Shown here in pieces: positions 1 to 8,488 of a stretch of DNA of 39,021 nt. The first letter of the stretch is position 1. Every line of letters starts with the position of its first letter. A program made the translations under genes and the position numbers. Source of the stretch: UBA5314 sp964635975 (lineage in GTDB: Bacteria; Bacillota; Syntrophomonadia; Syntrophomonadales; Syntrophomonadaceae); contig CAZWPO010000024.1 in the NCBI GenBank assembly GCA_964635975.1, positions 1 through 39,021 of the forward strand. Reading direction: 5' to 3'. The notes below the pieces were generated by a model. The model saw nothing but the letters and a program-made list of their open reading frames with translations. It was not told the origin of the DNA and did no database searches.

Positions 1-127
1 ATCATTCAGTATGTTATCCTGCAATTGATATAGCTTTGCAATAATGTCTGGATTCAGGACTGGCGATAGGCTAGACTTAAGGTAATCTTATGAAAAATGA
101 CAATGCACGAAAGAAGAGGTGTTGGTA

Positions 128-736
128 ATGGCTCATAATCTACCCGATTTACCTTATGGATACGATGCACTGGAACCCTTCTATGATGAGGAGACTGTTA
201 GATTACACCATGATATGCACCACAAAGCTTACGTCGACGGGCTCAACAATGCTGAAGCCAAACTGTCTGAGGCTATTTTAAACGGTGATTTTGCGCTTAT
301 CAAGCACATCGAGCGGGAGCTGGCTTTCCACGGATCGGGGCATGTTCTGCACACCACTTTCTGGGAAAACATGAAGCCGGGTGGTGGGGGACCTGCTGAT
401 GGAGCGGTTGCCGAACTGATTGATCGCGATTTCGGTTCTTTTGACAGTTTTAAGAAACTGTTCTCAGCATCTGCAGCAGCAGTGGAGGGTTCCGGCTGGA
501 CTATTCTGGCCTGCAATCCCGCTTTTGAAAAACTGGTGGTGCTTCAAGTGGAAAAGCACCAGAACTTAAACCAGTGGAATGCGGTTCCTCTACTGATTAT
601 TGATGTCTGGGAGCATGCTTATTATCTTAAATATAAGAATAAGCGCGCTGCCTGGATTGAAGCCTGGTGGAACCTGGTAAACTGGGATGATGTAAACAAG
701 CGGGTAGCTTTGATGCAGAAACAATACAAAGATTAA
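128..736 (+). CDS. sodA: Superoxide dismutase, Mn/Fe family
   Basis: The 202-residue protein dismutates superoxide in the cytoplasm. The N-terminal alpha-hairpin domain (about 1-85) and C-terminal domain (about 95-195) are both complete. Expected metal ligands are visible: H27 in LHHDMHH, H75 in LHTTFW, and D159 and H163 in DVWEHAYY. A Gly just before the second ligand region and Q145 in the C-terminal domain fit Mn-type or cambialistic enzymes better than strict Fe-type, but metal preference cannot be settled from sequence. I start at ATG 128, since AGAGGTG ends about 6 bases upstream; an in-frame GTG at 119 overlaps that site. The next gene follows after a short gap with its own ribosome binding site. 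In an apparent anaerobe the enzyme would protect against transient oxygen. Confidence 0.96.
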   Translation: MAHNLPDLPYGYDALEPFYDEETVRLHHDMHHKAYVDGLNNAEAKLSEAILNGDFALIKHIERELAFHGSGHVLHTTFWENMKPGGGGPADGAVAELIDRDFGSFDSFKKLFSASAAAVEGSGWTILACNPAFEKLVVLQVEKHQNLNQWNAVPLLIIDVWEHAYYLKYKNKRAAWIEAWWNLVNWDDVNKRVALMQKQYKD

Positions 737-763
737 TTTAATCACCAAATTGGGAGGTGCTTG

Positions 764-1126
764 ATGGCAAATCCTTCTTTTGATGAATTCGCTGATATGT
801 TAGACAGTGCCGTTAACCGGATACCTGAACGTTTTTGCCGGTATTTGAACGGGGGTTTCAATCTGCAAAAGAAGTCCAAACGCGAAGGAGACTACTTTAT
901 ACTTGGCGAGTATATCGAAGAGGGACATCTCGGCTGTTTTATAGAGTTCTACTATGGATCTTTTTTCGGACTGCTGGCAGGAGAGCCGCTTAAGGTCTGG
1001 GAGGATGAGATCGTTGACACCGTGCTTCATGAGATGCAGCACCATCTGGAGTCTCTGGCGGGCAGAGAAGACTTGGCTTTGAGGGAAATGCAGGAACTGG
1101 AGATGATCCTTCAGGGCAGAGAATAA
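764..1126 (+). CDS. Small zincin-like metallopeptidase-family protein
   Basis: This is a 120-residue cytoplasmic protein with no signal peptide. It carries an HExxH motif, HEMQH at residues 89-93, near the C terminus after a mixed alpha/beta region. That is the arrangement of the short minimal zincin family (PF06262/DUF1025-like). The helix after HEMQH is rich in acidic residues, so a third ligand could be one of several Glu residues. Family membership is from memory of the motif layout, and no substrate is known. GGGAGG at 752-757 points to ATG 764, not the TTG at 761. It lies 27 bases after sodA and is followed by a good terminator, so the two probably form one transcript. Confidence 0.75.
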   Translation: MANPSFDEFADMLDSAVNRIPERFCRYLNGGFNLQKKSKREGDYFILGEYIEEGHLGCFIEFYYGSFFGLLAGEPLKVWEDEIVDTVLHEMQHHLESLAGREDLALREMQELEMILQGRE

Positions 1127-1151
1127 ATATTATACACGAAAATAAGCAGCC

Positions 1152-1196
1152 CACCCTGTTGATTGAGAATAGATGCTTCAGCAGGGTGATTTTTTT
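1152..1196 (+). terminator. Rho-independent terminator after the sodA-zincin pair
   Basis: An 11-bp stem (arms 1152-1162 and 1178-1188, one G-U pair) with a 15-base loop is followed by a seven-T run at 1190-1196. Confidence 0.85.
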
Positions 1197-1271
1197 ATCC
1201 TTGCTTACTGGTAAAATAAACATATACAGACTTCTGTTCTCTCCGCTTTCATTTAGAAAGGGGTGTTTGCA

Positions 1272-2120
1272 ATGAGAGGATACGAAGCAGGCATAGAAAT
1301 GAGAAAAGGTCTGGTTGCCGTAACCGGCTGCGATTCTGGAATAGGCAAAAGTCTGGCCGAGAGCCTGGTCGGACGAGGGTACGATTTAGCGATATCCTAT
1401 CTAAAAGAAAACCCCTTCGAAAATTCACCTCACATTTATAGTCACAAACTGGATATCAGGGAGCCGGAAGAAGTGGATCAATTCTGCAATGATGTTAAAC
1501 ACCTATGCAAAAAGTACCGGCTTAAAGCATTGATAAATAATGCCGGAGTGGCTCTGGGCGGTCCGGTTGAGAATATTCCCCTTAACATTTACCGGGAGTG
1601 TTTTGAAATCAATTATTTTGGAACCGTTGCTGTTACTCAGGCTTTGCTTCCTGAACTCATTTCGAACCGGGGAACCATAATAGTGGTGGGATCTTTAGCC
1701 GGCAAAATAGCCATGCCTTTTTTATCGCCATACGCATCCTCAAAATTTGCTCTGGAAGGTTTCTGTGATTCCCTGAGGCGGGAGATGAATCCGTACAAGG
1801 TTAAGACTATCTTGATCGAACCAGCCGGTGTAGCGACTCCTATTTGGGACAAGGCGAAAGAGCAGGACATCTCCTGGGTGGACAAAAAATATATGAAGAG
1901 CTTGCAAAGCTTTCAGGAAAACTTCATTGAAGGAGGTAATAAGGGCATGGCACCCCATCGGGCAGGGGAAATAATTGCTGATATTTTGGAAAAGAAGAGG
2001 CCCGGTTCAAGGTATATAATCGCAAAAAATCTCTTCTGGTCAAAGCTGCTCGCGCATATTCCCAATGCAATTCTTGATAGGGCCGTGACGAAGCTTTTTG
2101 ATATGGATTATGGCTATTAA
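1272..2120 (+). CDS. Short-chain dehydrogenase/reductase
   Basis: The 282-residue protein is a classical SDR oxidoreductase with a Rossmann fold. Visible motifs are the nucleotide-binding TGxxxGIG at 18-25, NNAG at 89-92, catalytic Ser141, and the YxxxK pair Y154/K158 in YASSK. The segment after YxxxK (RREMNPYKVKTILIEPAGV) resembles SDRs acting on lipids, retinoids or steroids, but the substrate cannot be read from sequence. ATG 1272 is preceded by AAAGGGGTG; an in-frame GTG at 1263 falls inside that site, and a later ATG at residue 10 lacks one. The DUF362 gene follows after 27 bases, so a two-gene operon is likely. Confidence 0.92.
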   Translation: MRGYEAGIEMRKGLVAVTGCDSGIGKSLAESLVGRGYDLAISYLKENPFENSPHIYSHKLDIREPEEVDQFCNDVKHLCKKYRLKALINNAGVALGGPVENIPLNIYRECFEINYFGTVAVTQALLPELISNRGTIIVVGSLAGKIAMPFLSPYASSKFALEGFCDSLRREMNPYKVKTILIEPAGVATPIWDKAKEQDISWVDKKYMKSLQSFQENFIEGGNKGMAPHRAGEIIADILEKKRPGSRYIIAKNLFWSKLLAHIPNAILDRAVTKLFDMDYGY

Positions 2121-2147
2121 ATTGGTAAAGGAACTGGAGGGATCAAG

Positions 2148-3272
2148 GTGGAAAGGGTTTCTGTTGTTGAGTGCTCCAGTTATGAACAGAGTCAAGTTAA
2201 TGCAGCCGTCAAGGAAACATTGAGGAGTCTGGATTATCGTTTTCATGAAAATGAGACTATCCTCATTAAGCCAAATATTATGTCGCAAAACCGGCCCGAA
2301 CAGCACAGCATTACCCATTACTCTATAATCGATGCCATCTGCGGAATGTGTCGGGAAAGACACTGCCGTATCATAATAGGTGATTCGATTGCATTTTACC
2401 AAAAAGGACTAACCAGAAAAGCCTTTAATACCTCCAAGCTAGCTTATCTTGCAGACAAATACGATGCGGTCTTAGCGCCTTTTGAGGAAGAACCCCTTCG
2501 TAGAGTCAGGGCAAAAAGGCCAGGGGCCAGCGATCTGTTTATTCCGGAAATCATTTTTGAAGTCGATCGGGTGGTGAATGTCCCAAAACTAAAGACCCAC
2601 GGGGGATTGCGTTTATCGGGTGCACTCAAGAACATGTTTGGATGCCTTCCAGGAGGACAAAAACAGAGATTACATATGTCAACCAGAAATAATTATGAGT
2701 TATCGGATATTTTTCTTGATATCAATCTGATGGTTAAACCAGACCTGACAATTATGGATGCGGTGGTGAGCCTGGATGGCGGACCTTCGGCGATTGGTAA
2801 GCCGGTAAAAACTTCTGCTATCCTGGCTTCCAGGAATGCTGCCGCGGTTGATGTGGCTGCCTGTCGGATAATAGGTTATTCACCAGAAGATATAAGCACC
2901 CTGCTTTGTGCCAGGCAAAGAAAAATCATTGATAGTTTTAAAGAGATAGAAGTTTTGGGGGATATCAAGCCGGCTATATTCCATGGCATTATAACCGGAG
3001 AGGAGCTTCCCAAAAAAGAAGACAGCATTTTTGTGCGCCACACCTATGTGGATCCGGCCATAAATTGGAACAGATGCACAAATTGCGGCTGGTGCATCCT
3101 GGCATGTCCAGCAGATGCAATTGCGCCTGCTGGTGATGCGCCTGAAATCCTAATGGAAAAATGCTGCAGGTGTTATTATTGTTTTTCTTTTTGTCCCGAA
3201 AAAGCGATCGGAGTCCAGTCAAGCCTGATGAACAAATTGTTGCGTGCGGGGAGATTTGTCCTCGGAATTTGA
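2148..3272 (+). CDS. DUF362 protein with C-terminal 2[4Fe-4S] ferredoxin domain
   Basis: The 374-residue cytoplasmic protein has an N-terminal DUF362 domain (about 1-285), including the KPNIM and NVPKLKTH segments typical of the family. A bacterial-ferredoxin domain follows, with ligands C310, C313, C316, C320 and C339, C342, C345, C349. The two CxxCxxCxxxCP motifs are intact, so two [4Fe-4S] clusters are expected. DUF362-ferredoxin proteins are common in anaerobic Clostridia and presumably act in electron transfer, but partners are unknown. It is next to an SDR, so passing electrons to or from that pathway is possible; this is inference. GTG 2148 is the start, with GGAGG at 2136-2140. Confidence 0.9.
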   Translation: MERVSVVECSSYEQSQVNAAVKETLRSLDYRFHENETILIKPNIMSQNRPEQHSITHYSIIDAICGMCRERHCRIIIGDSIAFYQKGLTRKAFNTSKLAYLADKYDAVLAPFEEEPLRRVRAKRPGASDLFIPEIIFEVDRVVNVPKLKTHGGLRLSGALKNMFGCLPGGQKQRLHMSTRNNYELSDIFLDINLMVKPDLTIMDAVVSLDGGPSAIGKPVKTSAILASRNAAAVDVAACRIIGYSPEDISTLLCARQRKIIDSFKEIEVLGDIKPAIFHGIITGEELPKKEDSIFVRHTYVDPAINWNRCTNCGWCILACPADAIAPAGDAPEILMEKCCRCYYCFSFCPEKAIGVQSSLMNKLLRAGRFVLGI

Positions 3273-3413
3273 TGTACTTCCAACTAACTAAGTGTTTTTA
3301 CAGTCCTTCTTGGCGTTTGCAGATAGCTATTATTGAAAACCGGGCGAAGCCCATGGTAAACTATGGAATAATAATAAGGGATTTTTAATGATCTTTGCGA
3401 ATGGAGGAGTAAC

Positions 3414-5180
3414 GTGCCCATTAAGCGTAAATATGTGGTGTGTGTGTTAGTAATTTGCTCGCTTTTCTTTTCAGGCCTGGTTGAGGCTATTACTTTGTCA
3501 GGAAAAAGTATTGATCCCAGTAATTTTATTACTCCAGAAAAAAACATTTCAAATATATATACAACAATCAACGCTCCCAGCAATTTAACTGCGCAATCAC
3601 CTGAAGTTGGTAAAATTGTTCTGCAATGGAACGATAACTCCAGCAATGAGTCCGGATTTAAGATCGAGAGAGCATCGGGAAGCGATGACATATACTTTGA
3701 GATAGATTACGTGTCTGCTAATACCACGTCATACGAGCAAAGTGAGCTCTCCACTTATGCGGTTTTCCCCTCAGAAACATACAGCTACCGGGTAAAGGCG
3801 TTCAATTCGACTAAAGAGTCCGCCTACAGCAATGAAGCGTGGGTAACCGTCAAGTCGGAAGTAGCTTCACCCAGCCCTCCTGAAGCCCTGAGGGCTAAAG
3901 CTCTGTGGGATATGGGGCATTGGGTGCTTCGCTTGTTCTGGGTGGATATTGCGGATAACGAAAATAAATATGTAGTGCAGAGAAAGCAGGAAGGGCAAGC
4001 ATTCAAGCTTGTCGCTGAGCTGCCCACTAACAGTGTCAAATTTGATGAAGATGCTCTCCATATGGAGAGAAATGTTAAATTTACATACCGGGTCATAGCC
4101 TATAATGCCGGTGGGGCAGGTGTTTCCAATGAGGTCGACATCGTGCTTCCAGATGATCTCCCGGAGACACCCGAGTTTAACCCTCCACTGGCTCAAGGGT
4201 CGAACTCCATTATGCTGAGCTGGGAAGACAATTCGGATAATGAAGATTATTTCAGAATTGATCGCGGGGGATGCCAATCAATTATGACGCATACATGGAC
4301 AGTTGCAGAGAATTATGTAGTACCTGCTAATCAGACCAGCTACCTGATTGACAGCTTGAATCCAATGACCGCGTATCACTTCCAAATAAGCGCTGTCAAT
4401 GCTCTGGGTGAAAAATCTTTCGATCCCATTGACACATATACGGGCCCCCCCGGTCCCACATCTTTAACAGTACAGTCAGTTTCTGGAACGCAGAATAGAC
4501 TTGCCTGGTCCTCTTCAGACAGCTATGGAGGATTTTCGATTGAGCGTAAAAAAGCCGGGCAGAATTATGCCGAGGTGGCCACCGTGAGCGGCGGTTCAAG
4601 AGAGCATATAGATCCTTTGCTTGTGCCTGGAACCCAGTATTTATACCGCATCAGGTCGTGGACCACCTATCCGTATGATAGCAATAAATATTATTCTGAT
4701 TATTCAAATGAATATAACGTCACCACCCCCGGGCAAAGCACGACCAACTTCACTGGGTTGGCAGGAACAAATCTACAGGCAAAAAATATCATAAAGCTGA
4801 AACTGGGCGACAAAAACTACCTGGTTAATGGGCAGACTCTGCAAATGGATGCCGCTCCAATTGTTCAAGAGGGGAGAACACTGCTTCCTATTAGATATTT
4901 AACTGAACCTATGGGTGCCGTTCTTTTGTGGGATGCTTCGGCTCAGAAGGTAACTATAAGTTTAAAGGAAAAGAAAATCGAGCTCTGGATTGGGAAAAAC
5001 GATGCACTCGTCAATGGGAATAGAGTAATGATAGACCCGGGAAATCCGAAAGTTATTCCTATTAGTGTGCCGCCGGGAAGGACCATGCTTCCTGCCCGTT
5101 TTGTATCCGAGACGCTTGGTTGTGAAGTCAACTGGGATCAGCAGACGGGATCGGCTACTATCACTTTCCCGGGCGAGTAG
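3414..5180 (+). CDS. Secreted fibronectin type III protein with copper-amine-oxidase-N-like C-terminal domain
   Basis: The 588-residue protein begins with a signal peptide (basic MPIKRK, hydrophobic core, likely cleavage after VEA near residue 25). Four fibronectin type III-like repeats follow at about 54-147, 153-247, 249-343 and 346-441. Each has an LxW...D/S strand near its start and a Y(R/Q)(V/I) strand near its end. Residues 461-588 match the copper amine oxidase N-terminal-like domain (PF07833): two LLPIRYL/MLPARFV segments, each followed by a W-D motif. In Clostridia this domain is common on cell-surface proteins and does not imply amine oxidase activity. A role in adhesion or cell-wall interaction is inferred. 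The start is GTG 3414 after GGAGGAG. The C-terminal domain also occurs on the VanW protein at 6515-7441. Confidence 0.85.
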   Translation: MPIKRKYVVCVLVICSLFFSGLVEAITLSGKSIDPSNFITPEKNISNIYTTINAPSNLTAQSPEVGKIVLQWNDNSSNESGFKIERASGSDDIYFEIDYVSANTTSYEQSELSTYAVFPSETYSYRVKAFNSTKESAYSNEAWVTVKSEVASPSPPEALRAKALWDMGHWVLRLFWVDIADNENKYVVQRKQEGQAFKLVAELPTNSVKFDEDALHMERNVKFTYRVIAYNAGGAGVSNEVDIVLPDDLPETPEFNPPLAQGSNSIMLSWEDNSDNEDYFRIDRGGCQSIMTHTWTVAENYVVPANQTSYLIDSLNPMTAYHFQISAVNALGEKSFDPIDTYTGPPGPTSLTVQSVSGTQNRLAWSSSDSYGGFSIERKKAGQNYAEVATVSGGSREHIDPLLVPGTQYLYRIRSWTTYPYDSNKYYSDYSNEYNVTTPGQSTTNFTGLAGTNLQAKNIIKLKLGDKNYLVNGQTLQMDAAPIVQEGRTLLPIRYLTEPMGAVLLWDASAQKVTISLKEKKIELWIGKNDALVNGNRVMIDPGNPKVIPISVPPGRTMLPARFVSETLGCEVNWDQQTGSATITFPGE

Positions 5181-5203
5181 CAAGATAATAAAGGAGGAAG
5201 AAA

Positions 5204-5527
5204 ATGATATATACAGCAGATGAAACTGGCTATTTGGAAGTGTTGGAGGGCATTTATAGAAAGACACTGGTTTGGGGAGATAAGGCTCTTTTGACCGAGT
5301 TTAGGTTGTCAAAAGGGAGGACTCTGCCCAGACACAAGCACCCGGAGGAGCAGGTGGGCTACCTGGTTTCCGGGCACATAACTCTTTATATTGCCGACCA
5401 GCCTTATGATATCCTGCCGGGAAACAGCTGGGCGATTCCCGGAGATGTCGAACACAGTGCGGATATCCTGGAGGATTCTCTGGCTATAGAAGTATTCGCT
5501 CCGGTCCGCGTAGACTACCTGCCGTAA
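5204..5527 (+). CDS. Small cupin-domain protein
   Basis: The 107-residue protein is a single cupin barrel. Motif 1 is visible as PRHKHPEEQVGYLVSG, giving two His and a Glu/Gln as potential metal ligands. Motif 2 (PGNSWAIPGDVEH) supplies a further His. Proteins of this size are usually small-molecule or metal-binding cupins of unknown function. It starts at ATG 5204 with AAGGAGGAAG upstream, 23 bases after the fibronectin protein, so co-transcription is possible. It has no export signal. Confidence 0.85.
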   Translation: MIYTADETGYLEVLEGIYRKTLVWGDKALLTEFRLSKGRTLPRHKHPEEQVGYLVSGHITLYIADQPYDILPGNSWAIPGDVEHSADILEDSLAIEVFAPVRVDYLP

Positions 5528-5588
5528 GCAGGTCAATATTTAGCGAGTTAATGAATAATCCATATGATGTGGATAAGTCAACGAACGG

Positions 5589-6383
5589 CTAATCAATCAA
5601 TTCGAAACGATTAACCATAGCGCCTCCCCGATTGGGAGGCATCTGTTTTTTCCCGCAGAACAGTTCATAAGGCCTGGTATATAACAGGCCTGTTTTCAGG
5701 CTGCGGTATACTACCATAGGGCTTACTGTTTCGCTGTGCTCAGCCAGCTCAGTGATGATTTCGCACGATTCACCGGAAAAATGTCTATACTTCTGACCTG
5801 GGAGTATATCGCGCTCCGTTGGACGTGAATTGATCTCATTCTTGATTATCGCTACCAATTGAGCGGTGGCTTCTGCCAGTGAACCGGTATTGTATATAAC
5901 GTGATCACAGCCGCTTATCTCTCGCATCTCCTGCTTTGCATTATTGATCCGGTGGTTTATTTCGTTTTCGCTGACGTTAAGATCTTTCATTGATCTGATG
6001 ATCTCGCTCAGATCACGATAAACGAAAATACTGATAACCTTTTGATAACCTACAGCACGTTTCATTTTCCGAATACCATAAAGGTTCATTATCGCAATGC
6101 CGTTCTTGCGGGTGCTTTCGACCCTATCTAATTCACCGGTCGTTACTCCATAATGCCAGTCCAGATATTTTGACTCTTCGATGATGCGGTTATCTTTACG
6201 CAGGTTTACATAGTCATCCGGGGAAATAAAATAATATTCTCTGCCGTGACGCTCGCTGGTACGGGGCTGGCGGGTAGTAAAGGAGATGATCGGTTCCAGA
6301 TAATCGTTATTTTCAATGAGCAGATATTCCATTATAGCGGTTTTGCCTGAAGCTGTAGGCCCGTTTAAAATAAAAAACTTCAT
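5589..6383 (-). CDS. Guanylate-kinase-like protein fused to DUF1653
   Basis: The 264-residue protein has a P-loop, GPTASGKT at 8-15. It also has the guanylate-kinase signature ISFTTRQPRTSERHGREYYF at about 33-52, where the TTR...R...E...G...Y.F residues contact GMP in guanylate kinases. The kinase-like part runs to about 185. Residues about 197-247 then match DUF1653 (PF07866): YRHF at the start, AEHSET in the middle, VVYRSLKTG and RPYELF at the end. Guanylate kinase normally ends near 200 residues, so this C-terminal module is an addition. It may be a nucleotide kinase with altered specificity and not the housekeeping Gmk. The start at 6383 has AAGGGGAG upstream. It is convergent with the cupin gene and lies downstream of the VanW gene. 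Confidence 0.8.
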   Translation of the reverse strand: MKFFILNGPTASGKTAIMEYLLIENNDYLEPIISFTTRQPRTSERHGREYYFISPDDYVNLRKDNRIIEESKYLDWHYGVTTGELDRVESTRKNGIAIMNLYGIRKMKRAVGYQKVISIFVYRDLSEIIRSMKDLNVSENEINHRINNAKQEMREISGCDHVIYNTGSLAEATAQLVAIIKNEINSRPTERDILPGQKYRHFSGESCEIITELAEHSETVSPMVVYRSLKTGLLYTRPYELFCGKKQMPPNRGGAMVNRFELID

Positions 6384-6514
6384 AGATAACTCCCCTTATT
6401 CTGCACCGATAAAAAAATAAGTGGTGCAATATAGTTAGACCACTAATTTAAAGTGCAAAGTTATATGTTGTTATTATCGGAAAAATTGGAAAAATATTTA
6501 ATCGGGATTGAACT

Positions 6515-7441
6515 CTATATTTTATCCATGAGAACGTAGCGGTTGGTTTCATCCCATGCCAGTGAGTAGCCGGCCAGTTCGGAAAGCATCTGGACAGGGA
6601 TATAAGGCTGGCTGTTGATCATCCTTACCGGCACTGGAAGAGTGTAGGTTTGACCGTATAGAGTAGTTGTATTTTTGTCTATCTCCATGGGTACGATCTC
6701 GAAGCCCCAGTAGACATTGAACTGTGCATTTCCAGGTTTCCAATCAGCCCAGATGGGCATCCCATTGTTCATCATCTCCACCGGGATGAGGGAGGTGCCG
6801 TTCTCGATGTAAAGAGGGCCGTAGCTGTTAAGTTTGTTTCCGTCGATTAAAAGAGCCGCACCATGGGCAGGCAGTGTACTGTTGTAAATCGAACGTGCGC
6901 TCTTGATGCCTATCCACATGTTCCCATCGATAACCCGTCCGTCGATATACACATCCTGATTGGTATTGTTGATGAATCTATAATCAGCTACTCCATACCA
7001 TACGGCCGCATCATCGCCGAGAGCCAGGTAGCTTGTACGGCGCGCGTGGTTATGCCTCTCCACTACCTCCAACCCCGCCGCTAGAACCGCCTGGTGCAGG
7101 CAACTGGAGGTCATGCAGACCCCGCCGCCCTGCCGGTATTCAGCTGAGGGGGAGGTGCTGGAAATCATACCAGAGATGAAACCTTTGGCGGATGTTCTCA
7201 TCCCAACTGTGTCATTATAGGAGAACTCTTCACCCGGGCTGATAACTGTGCCGTTGATAAGCTCCAGGGCTCGTGCAGCATTCTGGGCATTATAAGGCGT
7301 CACTGCATTGTCCAAAGAAAGTTGAAATGAACCGAGCAATATATCATCAGCATACGCGTTCGAACCCGGGGCGAGAAATATGAAAGATGTAAAAATAAAT
7401 CCGAAAATGAGAAGTGAATTGCGTCTAAAATTCCATTTCAT
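6515..7441 (-). CDS. Exported VanW-family protein with C-terminal copper-amine-oxidase-N-like domain
   Basis: The 308-residue protein has a signal peptide with likely cleavage near residue 31 (AYA|DD). The VanW domain covers about 40-180. It shows the typical ISPGEEFSYND segment, a G-G-G-V-C segment, an ERHNHARR stretch and YRFINN. The C-terminal 50 residues (about 255-305) resemble half of a PF07833-type domain. VanW proteins occur in glycopeptide-resistance clusters and sporulation- or cell-wall-associated loci, but their biochemical role is unknown. No vancomycin-resistance genes are nearby, so resistance should not be inferred. The start is ATG 7441 with GGGGGA upstream. Confidence 0.85.
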   Translation of the reverse strand: MKWNFRRNSLLIFGFIFTSFIFLAPGSNAYADDILLGSFQLSLDNAVTPYNAQNAARALELINGTVISPGEEFSYNDTVGMRTSAKGFISGMISSTSPSAEYRQGGGVCMTSSCLHQAVLAAGLEVVERHNHARRTSYLALGDDAAVWYGVADYRFINNTNQDVYIDGRVIDGNMWIGIKSARSIYNSTLPAHGAALLIDGNKLNSYGPLYIENGTSLIPVEMMNNGMPIWADWKPGNAQFNVYWGFEIVPMEIDKNTTTLYGQTYTLPVPVRMINSQPYIPVQMLSELAGYSLAWDETNRYVLMDKI

Positions 7442-7596
7442 GGCATATTCCCCCGAATTAAAATAAAATTAATGATTTGCGCCTTAGAGTATTTATCGTT
7501 TATTAAAGTCTGGATTCTACAATGTACGCCAATGTCTAATTAACATTGTAACTTTATGTTAATATTTCGTCATTATCTGCGATAAAATTTTTTGAG

Positions 7597-7631
7597 AAAA
7601 AAAGCCAAACTGCTATAAATAAAAGATTGGC
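7597..7631 (-). terminator. Terminator after znuB
   Basis: On the minus strand a short stem (GCCAA at 7631-7627 pairing with TTGGC at 7608-7604) is followed at once by seven T residues (7603-7597). The stem is only 5 bp with a long loop, but it sits just after the znuB stop. Confidence 0.6.
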
Positions 7632-7644
7632 CATGAAAGAAACG

Positions 7645-8475
7645 TTATTGGATTTTGACAAACAGACTGCCAACGTAGACTATTGCAGTCAGCAATACAA
7701 TAGTCGCCCCGGTGGCCATATTCAAGTAGAAGGATAAAATCAGACCCGTTATCCCACATAATAATGAAATAAGCAAGGTAAACAGGTGGTAGGAGCGCAT
7801 ATTCCTGCTCCAATTGCGTGCAGCGGCGGCTGGAAGAACCAGGAGGGAGTTTATTATCAAGATACCGATCCATTGAATGGATACGGTGACGACCATGGCG
7901 AGTATCAATGCGAACTCAACTTCTATCAGGCGTACATTTACTCCGCGGCTGCTAGCCAGTGAAGGATTTATACTCACCATCAGCAACTGGTTGAAAGAGA
8001 TGGCAAGCAGTAGAACTGTAACTATCAGGACGCAGAACAGCGCGGTTATCTCAAACGGTGTTATGCTCAGAAGGTCACCTATCAAGTAACGGGTATACCT
8101 GGCGAATCCTCCTCCTTTAGACAATATGGCAATACCGAGAGCGATGGCAGTAGCTGAGAAAACGCCCAGTATGGTATCAGTTGCCGCACCGGTATGGTTT
8201 TTGATATATATGATACTTAAAGCCATAAAAGCGGCAAAAATCAACATTGACCAGATCGGATTGGCAATACCGGCCAGAACCCCGATTGCTATGCCCGTCA
8301 ATGCTGAGTGTCCCAGAGTATCAGAAAAGAAAGCCATCCGGTTGTTTACCACCATGGTGCCCAGTAAAGTGAACAAGGGCACGGTGATGAGAACAGCCAG
8401 AAGGGCGTTTTGCATAAAACTGAACTGCGCCCATTGGAAGGGGAGCATTGTGCCGATAAATGAAGTTTCGAGCAA
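7645..8475 (-). CDS. znuB: Zinc/manganese ABC transporter permease (ZnuB family)
   Basis: The 276-residue protein is an integral membrane subunit of the ABC-3 family, with seven to eight hydrophobic segments. Family features include FSDTLGHSALTGIAIG near residue 35 and NSLLVLPAAAARNWSRN near residue 215, the EAA-like region contacting the ATPase. It would move zinc delivered by ZnuA across the cytoplasmic membrane using ZnuC. The start appears to be TTG 8475, with AAGGGGG about 8 bases upstream, 13 bases after the znuC stop. It is the last gene of the zur-znuACB operon, and zinc is assigned because of the adjacent zur. Confidence 0.92.
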   Translation of the reverse strand: MLETSFIGTMLPFQWAQFSFMQNALLAVLITVPLFTLLGTMVVNNRMAFFSDTLGHSALTGIAIGVLAGIANPIWSMLIFAAFMALSIIYIKNHTGAATDTILGVFSATAIALGIAILSKGGGFARYTRYLIGDLLSITPFEITALFCVLIVTVLLLAISFNQLLMVSINPSLASSRGVNVRLIEVEFALILAMVVTVSIQWIGILIINSLLVLPAAAARNWSRNMRSYHLFTLLISLLCGITGLILSFYLNMATGATIVLLTAIVYVGSLFVKIQ

Positions 8476-8488
8476 TCAGTAATCCCCC

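Noticed and set aside
3161..3388. 75-residue frame overlapping the end of the DUF362 gene
   Set aside because: It lies out of frame in the ferredoxin domain coding sequence with no ribosome binding site.
6515..7441. Vancomycin resistance from the VanW domain
   Set aside because: No vanHAX, vanRS or ligase genes are nearby and VanW proteins are common in Clostridia without resistance.
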